Shown here one piece after another: positions 1 to 5,521 of a stretch of 6,808 bases of DNA. Within the stretch, counting starts at the first letter, position 1; every line of letters starts with the position of its first letter. Origin of the DNA: Chthoniobacterales bacterium (GTDB lineage Bacteria; Verrucomicrobiota; Verrucomicrobiia; Chthoniobacterales; UBA10450); assembly GCA_013694945.1 (NCBI GenBank), contig JACDBM010000323.1, forward strand, positions 1 to 6,808, read 5' to 3'. The notes under the pieces are model-generated. The model saw nothing but the letters and a program-made list of their open reading frames with translations. It was not told the DNA's origin and made no database searches. Made by a program: the position numbers and the translations under genes.

Positions 1-1
1 C

Positions 2-520
2 CTCGAGATGGAAAAACTGCGCGCGCTCGTGGCGGCCAAGAATCCAAACTCGCTGGAGGTCGCTATCGTCGAAGCGGACTGCGAGCGTCTGTGGGCATTG
101 CGACGCGAGTTCAGCAATTCGCTGCGCGCGACCGGCCTTACGAAACTGAATCAGGATATCGTGGTGCCGCGCAGCCGGCTGGTGGAGCTGGTGGAGTTTG
201 CCGAGTCGCTCCAGCAGAAGCACGGATTTCCGGTGGCGGCATTCGGTCACGCCGGGGATGGAAATATTCACGTCAACATCATGGCCGATCGATACAACCG
301 GGACGCGGCGGTGCGGGAAAAGGTGGAGCGCACGCTCGATGAGCTGTTCGCGCAAGTGCTCGTGTGGGGCGGTGTGATCACAGGTGAGCACGGGATCGGC
401 CTCGCGAAGAAACGTTGGTGGCCGCAGGCGACGAGCGAGGTCGCGCGAGACGTGCATCGCCGGCTAAAGGGGATGCTCGACCCCGACGGAATTCTGAATC
501 CTGGGAAATTCGTGGAGTAG
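2..520 (+). CDS. FAD-linked oxidase C-terminal domain protein (GlcD / D-lactate dehydrogenase type), 5' partial
   Basis: This is the C-terminal part of a flavin-dependent 2-hydroxyacid dehydrogenase of the GlcD/D-lactate dehydrogenase family, which oxidises substrates such as glycolate or D-lactate to 2-oxoacids. The frame is open to the left edge (the codons before the ATG at position 8 are Leu-Glu), so that ATG is probably internal. Counting from it, visible motifs are VVPRSRL (residues 52-58), GHAGDGNIHVN (80-90), the stretch GGVITGEHGIGLAK (121-134) and LDPDGILNPGK (157-167). The paired His residues in GHAGDGNIH and GEHGIG are typical of the FAD_oxidase_C domain, where they lie near flavin and substrate. 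The ending LNPGKFVE is typical of a natural C-terminus. The FAD-binding PCMH half and any iron-sulfur partner (GlcF) lie outside the window. Substrate cannot be told from this fragment; FAD-binding oxidoreductase is the safe name. Confidence 0.92.
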   Translation, partial: LEMEKLRALVAAKNPNSLEVAIVEADCERLWALRREFSNSLRATGLTKLNQDIVVPRSRLVELVEFAESLQQKHGFPVAAFGHAGDGNIHVNIMADRYNRDAAVREKVERTLDELFAQVLVWGGVITGEHGIGLAKKRWWPQATSEVARDVHRRLKGMLDPDGILNPGKFVE

Positions 521-560
521 GAACGGCGACGCTCGATTCGCCGGGATTCAAATGGGCGTG

Positions 561-619
561 CTTTGCTCCCGCTTTCATCCTGCCCCTTTTTAGTTCGCTT
601 GCTCCCGCCTGGAGCAAAG
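561..619. repeat. Inverted and direct TTTGCTCC repeats in a convergent spacer, possible transcription end region
   Basis: CTTTGCTCC at 561-569 is the exact reverse complement of GGAGCAAAG at 611-619 (9 bp, 41-base spacer). The decamer TTGCTCCCGC also occurs twice in direct orientation, at 563-572 and 599-608. The second copy forms a tight hairpin with 611-617: a 7-bp stem TTGCTCC/GGAGCAA and loop CGCCT. The right arm can therefore pair with either left arm. The element lies between two genes that end towards each other, where terminators are expected. A T-run (587-591) sits inside the loop of the large structure, but none follows the small hairpin on either strand, so this is not a standard intrinsic terminator. 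The repeats are seen directly; a role in termination is inference. Confidence 0.35.
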
Positions 620-723
620 AACCGATGTAAGCGAAAGTTAAAGTGTAAGGGCAGGTTGGCCCAGGCTCGTTTCCTGTTCTTCGACGGCGACAGGAGTTGG
701 CGCGAGAGCAGCCGTGGAGGTTC

Positions 724-1644
724 TTAGCGCACTCGGAATGCCGCCGTTACCGGCCGGTGATCGCTGGAAGGTGCGGAAGTCACGACCGCTTCCGCTTTCT
801 CCAGATTTGCTCCGCGGTAGAAAATATGATCGAAGCAAGCGGCCGGAAAGCGCTTATCGGGCGGCAGAGTTACGCGCCGGGCCGCCGGAATGTTCTCCCA
901 TGTCCAGCGGAAGCCGCTGGCAGTGAGTCCCGCAAGAGTCTTTTCGCCCCGGAACCGGGGATCGTCCGGCGCGGTGTTGAAGTCTCCGCCAACAATCCAC
1001 GCAATGGATCCGAGCTTCGCATAGGCAGTTCGCATGTCTTTCATGTGCGCGAGGAGTTGCCGCATCGATTCCTCCCGGATGGCAATGTCTTCCACGAGGT
1101 CGCCGCGGTTGCTCTTGAGGTGCAGTGCGTAAACCAGCAGCATTTGCCCCGGCGAGAGTTGGTAGGCGGCGAAGGCGAAGCCGCGCGGCGGCGTAATCGC
1201 GCGGCCAGCCTTCCACGCTTCGGACCAGGCGCTCATTGGCTGGAGGCGGCTTGTGATTGCGACCTGTTGGGTCTCGGTCTGCCCTTCGCGCGGTGGAAAG
1301 TTCGAACAGACGTCTACTTTGAAGCCCGGCAGCGGCTGGACGGCAAGTTCGGCGCTTTTGAGATCGCGCACTTCTTCCAAGCCAATGACATCCGCCTGCA
1401 GCTTCAAAATATCCTGATGGACTGCGCGAATTTGCCGCGTCTCCTCGCTGCGGGACGCATTAGGGCGGGTGCCTGGAAACCAACGGATATTCCAGAAACC
1501 GATTGTGAGCGGAGTTCCTGCTGGAGAGGAGACGCCACTCGCAGCAGCGGGGGAAAGACGCGATGGCGCCGTTTGCGCCGGGAGTGTGAGCGCGCACGCA
1601 ATCCACCAGACGCAACCAAGGAAGTGGAATCGGCTGCACGCCAT
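724..1644 (-). CDS. Exported endonuclease/exonuclease/phosphatase (EEP) family protein
   Basis: A 306-residue protein of the DNase I-like EEP fold, whose members cleave phosphodiester bonds of nucleic acids or phosphates of lipids and inositols with Mg2+. Motifs in order: WNIRWF (51-56, Asn52), GLEEV (88-92, metal-binding Glu91), HLKSN (175-179, His175), GGDFNTAP (219-226, Asp221 and Asn223), FDHIFYR (271-277) and SDHRPV (294-299, Asp295 and His296). Every usual catalytic position appears present, so the enzyme should be active. The start chosen is the ATG at 1644. It is followed by a signal-peptide-like segment (Arg5, hydrophobic residues 6-21, likely cleavage near LPAQ at 21-24) and a low-complexity Ala/Ser/Pro linker to residue 45. 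The frame stays open to a TTG at 1692, which would bury the leader behind 16 basic residues and is less likely. No clear ribosome binding site precedes either. The protein is probably periplasmic or secreted; substrate unknown. Nuclease is more likely than phosphatase because the LKSN/GDFN pattern matches nuclease-type members. Confidence 0.9.
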   Translation of the reverse strand: MACSRFHFLGCVWWIACALTLPAQTAPSRLSPAAASGVSSPAGTPLTIGFWNIRWFPGTRPNASRSEETRQIRAVHQDILKLQADVIGLEEVRDLKSAELAVQPLPGFKVDVCSNFPPREGQTETQQVAITSRLQPMSAWSEAWKAGRAITPPRGFAFAAYQLSPGQMLLVYALHLKSNRGDLVEDIAIREESMRQLLAHMKDMRTAYAKLGSIAWIVGGDFNTAPDDPRFRGEKTLAGLTASGFRWTWENIPAARRVTLPPDKRFPAACFDHIFYRGANLEKAEAVVTSAPSSDHRPVTAAFRVR

Positions 1645-1823
1645 GGCAACGGATACGCGTGACGCGGCGCGCTGGCGAATGAGTTTACCCAAAGGCGCGG
1701 CGAATCACGATGGACAACCGCCTGCGCGCAACCTGATCGAGACTTGACATCATACTCAAGAGCAGCGCTGTTGAAGCAGAGAAATCGGCTGAACCAGGAG
1801 TAAAAGCGACGCGAAACGCGCAC

Positions 1824-1853
1824 TTTAGCTCAGAAATTCGATCTACTTATAGT
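1824..1853 (+). promoter_or_regulatory. Weak promoter-like motif upstream of the RlpA-like gene
   Basis: TATAGT at 1848-1853 matches the sigma70 -10 consensus at 5 of 6 bases. The best upstream partner is TTTAGC at 1824-1829, which matches the -35 consensus poorly (3 of 6) with an 18-base spacer. It would start transcription about 35 bases before the ATG at 1897. The opposite strand of the same place reads TATAAG, so the element could instead, or also, serve the divergent EEP gene. This is a motif match only. Confidence 0.2.
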
Positions 1854-1865
1854 CATTCTCTCTGA

Positions 1866-1879
1866 GAGCCGCACGGCTC
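1866..1879 (+). other. Small leader hairpin before the RlpA-like gene
   Basis: GAGCC (1866-1870) pairs with GGCTC (1875-1879) around the loop GCAC, 17 bases before the ATG at 1897. Just upstream, CTCTC (1858-1862) and GAGAG (1864-1868) form an overlapping, mutually exclusive inverted repeat. If transcribed, the 5' leader could fold either way. Stems of 5 bp in GC-rich DNA arise often by chance. Confidence 0.2.
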
Positions 1880-1896
1880 CAACGGCTTTCGCCCTG

Positions 1897-2751
1897 ATGA
1901 AACCAGTCACAATCGCATTCACCGTCATAATTTTGCCTACCTTGGTGCTCTCCGATGTGGCAGTCCAGCCGCTGGCGGGCAGATCGCGAGGGAGCAGCCA
2001 GCCCGCGAGCGTCGCCGGGACAAAAACCGTTACCGACGGCCCTACTGTCTTCACTCCGACGTCGCGGACATGGACGCAGGCTCCTGTTTCACAGCGGCAG
2101 TTCGCATGGAGGAGCAGCATCGTGACTACGGTGTTCTGGATCGGGGAAAGGCCGACTGCGAACAATCCAGTGCCAAACAGAGCCAGCTCCTGGGATAAGA
2201 ATTGGACCGCAAACTACGGTGGTTATGACAATCCGGACCGGTCAAGCCGCCGGAATTTGATCCCGATGAATTTCACCCCGAAGCAGAATCCGTTTTACTG
2301 TGCGCTGCCGTACAACGACAAGGCGCGGGAAGGACATCGTCCGGAAGCTCCACAGGTGGTTCCGTGGTTCCAGGAGGCGTATCAGGGTCCGGCCGTCTCG
2401 ACCTGCAAAGGCCGTTGGATCGCCATACGGAAGGGGGGAAAGACAGCCTACGCGCAATGGGAAGATGCAGGCCCATTCCGCACGGACCATTGGCAGTACG
2501 TTTTCGGCGACGAACGTCCCAGGCCGAACCTGAATCGGGGCGCCGGTCTCGATGTTTCACCCGCGGTGCGCGACTTCCTCGGGATGCAGGACACGGACGT
2601 GACCGACTGGAGGTTCGTTGACTTCCCCGATGTGCCGTCGGGCCCCTGGGCTCGCTACGGCGACAACAACACGTTCGTCCTGCAACAGCGAAGGAGCGGG
2701 GCACCGGTGGTGCAAAGCCGGACACCTTCGGCCGAGATTATTCCTCGGTAG
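1897..2751 (+). CDS. Putative exported protein with double-psi beta-barrel (RlpA-like) signature
   Basis: A 284-residue protein that I cannot assign to a named gene. The C-terminal two thirds (about 77-255) carry a double-psi beta-barrel pattern. QWEDAGPF (187-194) resembles the conserved NDRGPF of RlpA, and the stretch GLDVSPAVRDFLGM (217-230) resembles the IDLS...A...LGM segment that follows it in RlpA. RlpA-type and related barrels bind or cleave glycans such as peptidoglycan. Other traits are an aromatic-rich start (TTVFWIGE, 77-84), FYCALPYND (133-141), and exactly two cysteines (Cys135, Cys170) that could form a disulfide in an exported protein. From the ATG, residues 4-19 form a hydrophobic leader after Lys2, consistent with a signal peptide, followed by a Ser/Thr/Pro/Arg-rich linker to about 75. 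No ribosome binding site precedes this ATG. An in-frame GTG at 2122 has a strong one and would give 209 residues with no leader. The gene converges on the kinase with a 21-base gap. Glycan activity is inference; the fold call is moderately secure, the start uncertain. Confidence 0.72.
   Translation: MKPVTIAFTVIILPTLVLSDVAVQPLAGRSRGSSQPASVAGTKTVTDGPTVFTPTSRTWTQAPVSQRQFAWRSSIVTTVFWIGERPTANNPVPNRASSWDKNWTANYGGYDNPDRSSRRNLIPMNFTPKQNPFYCALPYNDKAREGHRPEAPQVVPWFQEAYQGPAVSTCKGRWIAIRKGGKTAYAQWEDAGPFRTDHWQYVFGDERPRPNLNRGAGLDVSPAVRDFLGMQDTDVTDWRFVDFPDVPSGPWARYGDNNTFVLQQRRSGAPVVQSRTPSAEIIPR
2108..2124 (+). promoter_or_regulatory. Strong Shine-Dalgarno motif with in-frame GTG inside the RlpA-like gene
   Basis: GGAGGAG at 2108-2114 stands 7 bases before a GTG at 2122-2124 that is codon 76 of the annotated frame. 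This is an ideal spacing, and the GTG falls exactly where the conserved part begins (VTTVFW). Codon 75 and upstream show no recognised domain. It may be a true start of a 209-residue cytosolic form, an internal second start, or chance, since GGAGGAG here also encodes Trp-Arg-Ser in the frame. Confidence 0.3.
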
Positions 2752-2772
2752 GCGCCTGGCGATTGACCGCTC

Positions 2773-4764
2773 TTAAAAGAGCTGCGGGTGATCGTCCTCG
2801 CAGTGGGCTTTGCCGATCACCCCTTGGATTTTCTGGATCAGCTCCCGGAAGTCGTATGGCTTTTGGATGGTGTCGATCACTCCCGCTTTCAACATCTCCG
2901 AGCGCATGCCGGGTTCAAGATAACCGCTCGCGACGATCACGCGGACGCCCGGCTTCGTCTCTTTCATCCTCAGGTGAACTTCGCGCCCGCCGAGACGCGG
3001 CAGTCCGAGGTCGCAAATCACGAGGCCGATCTCGTGGCGGTGCTTTGTGAATAGCTCGACCGCATCCACTCCATCCTGCGCCGGAAGAACTCGGTAGCCT
3101 TCGCCCTCCAGGATTTCCACTCCGAGATCGCGCAGCATATTCTCGTCTTCAACAAGGAGAATAGTTTGCGGTTCTCCCCTCTTCTGCGGCGCCCCGGCTC
3201 CGGGCGTCCTTGCGAGGAACCTTTCCGGTGCTTCGGCAACCGGCAGGTAGATGCAGAAATTTGTGCCAACATTTTGCTCCGTCTCGACATCGACAAAGCC
3301 GCGGTGATTATTCACCACCCCGTAAACCACCGACAATCCGAGCCCGGTCCCTTTCGCGCGCTCTTTCGTTGTAAAAAAGGGCTCAAAGATGTGCGCCTTC
3401 ACTTCCGGCGTCATACCCAGACCGGTGTCCCGCACACTGATGCAAGCGTAGCGTCTGGCGTCAGCACCCGGAAACGAGTCGGACAGCTCTGCGCCTGACG
3501 CGAGTGCCGTTTTGATCGTAATTGTGCCGCCGTTTGACATCGCATCACGCGCATTCACGCAGAGATTCAGCAGGACTTGATGAATTTGGCGCCGATCCGC
3601 GACCAGGAGCGGAAAATCCGACGGCAACTGAAGGTGAAAGGCCACCGTCTTCGGAAACGTTGCGCATAGCATCTTCTCGAGCTCGCGAACGAGAGCGTTC
3701 AGATCGACCGAGGTAAAATGCGCTTCTGCCTGCTGCGCGGAGGTGAGCAGTTGCTGCACAAGCGTGGTGCCACGCTGGACGGCCTCCTTGATGACGTGGA
3801 TTGCGCCCGGGATAACTTCAGGCCGGGAGATCCATTCTTCGAGTCTCCCCGTATAGCCCAGGATGATTGCGAGGATGTTATTGAAGTCGTGCGCGATGCC
3901 GCCGGCGAGAGTGCCGAGCCCCTCCAATTTCTGCGCCTGAAGGAGCTGCTGCTCGAGACGCTTCCGCTTGGTGTCGTTGAAAAGGCAACCCTGGATCCGG
4001 GTGAGCTCGTCCCGATCATCGAAGACCCCCAGCAGCTTAGCCACCAGATAAACGGCTTCACCACCCGATCGCCGCATTTCCAGCTCGTGCCGTTCGATCG
4101 TTTTGTTCCGCTTCAGGAGCACAAGCAGCTCAGCGCCATCTTTGCGCGAGCGCAGCAAGGACATGAAATTAGCGGAGAGCGCCTCCTCGGTGGAGCCGAA
4201 GCCGAAGATGTCTAGAAAAGCGGAATTGCAGGTGAGAATGCGTCCGCTGGGTCGCATGATGAAATCCCCGGTCACGGCTTCGTTTACCGAAGTCCGGCAA
4301 CCGTTCTGCTCGTGGCGCATATGGCCGTTGCCCGCGAGCAACTCGGTTTGCGCGTAGAGGTTCTCCCTCGCGCGGAGCAACTCCGCTTCCTGCCGGGATT
4401 CGCGAACTGCGCGACGAACAGCCGGAACGAGCTTTGAGATGTGCTGCTTTATGACGTAGTCGGTCGCGCCGGCGTTGAGCGCGTCGATTGCATTTGCCAT
4501 CTCGTGGCTTCCTGAGAGCAGGATGAAAGGAATCTCTGGAGCTTTCTCTCGCGCGTGGGCGAGGGGGCGCAAGCCGCCGCAGCTGCGCCCTCCATCCGAG
4601 GCGAGAATTATATCCAGGTCCTCTCGCGCGATTTCTTGCTCGAAATCCTCTACCTCGCAGACGCGGGTAATCTTCGCCTTGATCCCTGCGCTACGGAGCT
4701 GCTCCTCGACGGCCGCGGCGTCGACATCGCTGGTTTCGAGGTGAAGAATTTCGAGCATTCCCAT
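2773..4764 (-). CDS. Cytosolic hybrid sensor histidine kinase (receiver-PAS-HisKA-HATPase-receiver)
   Basis: A phosphorelay kinase with no membrane segment. Residue numbers count from the in-frame TTG at 4812. I prefer the ATG at 4764 (residue 17; 663 residues), because the receiver fold starts right after it; a second ATG (residue 19) lies at 4758, and none has a clear ribosome binding site. Order: N-terminal receiver (20-140) with candidate Asp73, Ser100 and Lys122; coiled linker (140-170); PAS domain (178-280); HisKA dimerisation helix with H-box AGGIAHDFNN (303-312, phospho-acceptor His308); HATPase with N-box LNLCVNARDAM (415-425, Asn420), G1 box DTGLGM (462-467), FEPFFTTK (476-483) and G2 box GTGLGL (488-493); C-terminal receiver (549-666) with Glu555/Asp556, phospho-acceptor Asp601, Ser629 and Lys651. 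All kinase boxes and the C-terminal receiver look intact, so autophosphorylation at His308 and transfer to Asp601 are expected. There is no DNA-binding or enzymatic output domain; output must pass to an unseen phosphotransfer protein or regulator. The N-terminal acidic pocket is atypical (Glu26-Thr27). Confidence 0.95.
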   Translation of the reverse strand: MGMLEILHLETSDVDAAAVEEQLRSAGIKAKITRVCEVEDFEQEIAREDLDIILASDGGRSCGGLRPLAHAREKAPEIPFILLSGSHEMANAIDALNAGATDYVIKQHISKLVPAVRRAVRESRQEAELLRARENLYAQTELLAGNGHMRHEQNGCRTSVNEAVTGDFIMRPSGRILTCNSAFLDIFGFGSTEEALSANFMSLLRSRKDGAELLVLLKRNKTIERHELEMRRSGGEAVYLVAKLLGVFDDRDELTRIQGCLFNDTKRKRLEQQLLQAQKLEGLGTLAGGIAHDFNNILAIILGYTGRLEEWISRPEVIPGAIHVIKEAVQRGTTLVQQLLTSAQQAEAHFTSVDLNALVRELEKMLCATFPKTVAFHLQLPSDFPLLVADRRQIHQVLLNLCVNARDAMSNGGTITIKTALASGAELSDSFPGADARRYACISVRDTGLGMTPEVKAHIFEPFFTTKERAKGTGLGLSVVYGVVNNHRGFVDVETEQNVGTNFCIYLPVAEAPERFLARTPGAGAPQKRGEPQTILLVEDENMLRDLGVEILEGEGYRVLPAQDGVDAVELFTKHRHEIGLVICDLGLPRLGGREVHLRMKETKPGVRVIVASGYLEPGMRSEMLKAGVIDTIQKPYDFRELIQKIQGVIGKAHCEDDHPQLF

Positions 4765-4837
4765 TTCGCGGGAAGCAGACAAGGGAGTAGTTGAAGGCGC
4801 GACTTTTCGCAAAGGATTGGCATTTTGCCACGCTAAC

Positions 4838-5121
4838 TCATCTTTTGTCCATCTCTTCTCGCGCCAGCTTTATTCTGGCTATGATTTCGAGCCGTGACAG
4901 CTCGGCTACGAGGCGGGCAGCCACCAGGTGAGCAGGAGAAAATATCGCCGTAAAAGGGGCGGCAATGACCAGAAACAAAAAGAGGTAAGCAAGTGTCCGC
5001 AAAGTTGCCCGTCGGCCTTTGGCTTCTTTCCACGCGGAGCGTTTCTGGAAGAACTCAACTCCAGCGCCTTCTCGAGCGCCGCAGGATCGAATTCGCTTTT
5101 CGCTTTCTGGCTAGGAATCAT
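4838..5121 (-). pseudogene. Small single-pass membrane protein gene with an apparent -1 frameshift
   Basis: Two overlapping minus-strand frames read together as one plausible protein of about 94 residues. The first opens with an ATG at 5121 directly after an in-frame TGA, and encodes a charged N-terminus (MIPSQKAKSEF..., then the helix-like PAALEKALEL) up to about 5056. A shift of -1 near 5053-5061 enters a second frame that runs to a TGA at 4838-4840. That frame encodes a basic segment (FFQKRSAWKEAKGRR), a clear transmembrane helix (LAYLFLFLVIAAPFTAIF), and an amphipathic charged tail ending REEMDKR. The second frame has no ATG or GTG before the helix; its only start is a TTG at 5002, giving 54 residues. 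I see no classic slippery heptamer, so a lost base (mutation or assembly error) is likelier than programmed shifting. The gene ends 73 bases before the kinase start on the same strand, so the two may be cotranscribed. I recognise no family. If the TTG start is real, the gene is intact but shorter. Confidence 0.45.
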
Positions 5122-5303
5122 TCAAAACACCAGCTCGCTTGCGGGGAAGGTGGGCTTTGGAAGCAATTCCCGCGCTCGACGCAAGCTGCACGCCATGCTG
5201 CAGTTTCACCTCGACATTCGGACGTCGCTCTGCCGACGGCGATCGCTGAGGTTCCCGTAACAGCTAATGTCCGTGGCACCGCACCTGCTCGTAAGCGGCT
5301 GGA

Positions 5304-5468
5304 ATGCACGCGACGTTCCTTCAAAAAGTCATTCTCTGCATGATCGCAGGCTTCCTCGCCGCCTCTCTGGTGGAATGGGGCCGTGTCTTCGTCACCGGAG
5401 CCGACGACGCTTTGAACGCGGGCTACAAAAATAGAACGTCCTCGGCTCAGGTAACGAGCAATCGTTAG
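5304..5468 (+). CDS. Hypothetical small protein with one hydrophobic segment
   Basis: A 54-residue ORF starting with ATG at 5304, ten bases after an in-frame TAA (5292-5294), and ending with TAG at 5466-5468. Residues 5-24 (FLQKVILCMIAGFLAASLVE) form one hydrophobic stretch with a Lys near its start, suitable for a membrane anchor or uncleaved leader. The remainder (WGRVFVTGADDALNAGYK and a Ser/Thr/Asn-rich end) is polar. No good ribosome binding site is visible: GGA abuts the ATG. An internal ATG (residue 13) lies at 5340. It ends 53 bases before nadE on the same strand, so it could be a leader gene of the same transcript. I recognise no family. Support comes from the protein-like composition and from no better candidate in this stretch; it could still be a chance ORF. 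Confidence 0.4.
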   Translation: MHATFLQKVILCMIAGFLAASLVEWGRVFVTGADDALNAGYKNRTSSAQVTSNR

Positions 5469-5521
5469 TCTGCCGAAAGCGATTGCCGCTGACCCTCTCG
5501 CGCATACTCTGCGTGAGCGGA

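Noticed and set aside
697..1662. A 321-codon open frame on the plus strand opposite the EEP gene
   Set aside because: It has no recognisable motif and is fully antisense to a gene with all catalytic residues of its family. Long antisense frames are common in GC-rich DNA.
1744..1749. A perfect TTGACA hexamer
   Set aside because: No -10-like hexamer occurs 16-18 bases downstream (the bases there read GCTGTT), so it is not supported as a promoter.
1685..1753. A 22-codon minus-strand ORF (MMSSLDQ...RRAFG) just upstream of the EEP gene
   Set aside because: It is too short to judge, lacks a ribosome site, and shows no attenuator-like structure after it.
1830..2165. A 111-codon minus-strand frame opposite the N-terminus of the RlpA-like gene
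   Set aside because: It is open and somewhat hydrophobic, but I see no domain. It overlaps the plus-strand frame that continues into a conserved domain. I keep it only as a reason to doubt the first 75 codons of that gene.
2769..2782. GCTCTT-AA-AAGAGC palindrome at the end of the kinase gene
   Set aside because: The loop is too short for a full stem, the structure overlaps the stop codon and last kinase codons, and no T-run follows. It is not a credible terminator.
5111..5263. A minus-strand open stretch reading ...QLASSAGIASKAHLPRKRAGVLNDS that ends just inside the small membrane gene
   Set aside because: It has only a GTG start for about 32 residues and no domain. The ending resembles protein but the evidence is too thin for a gene call.
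5483..5508. TTGCCG and CATACT as a possible nadE promoter
   Set aside because: The spacing is only 14 bases and both hexamers match poorly.
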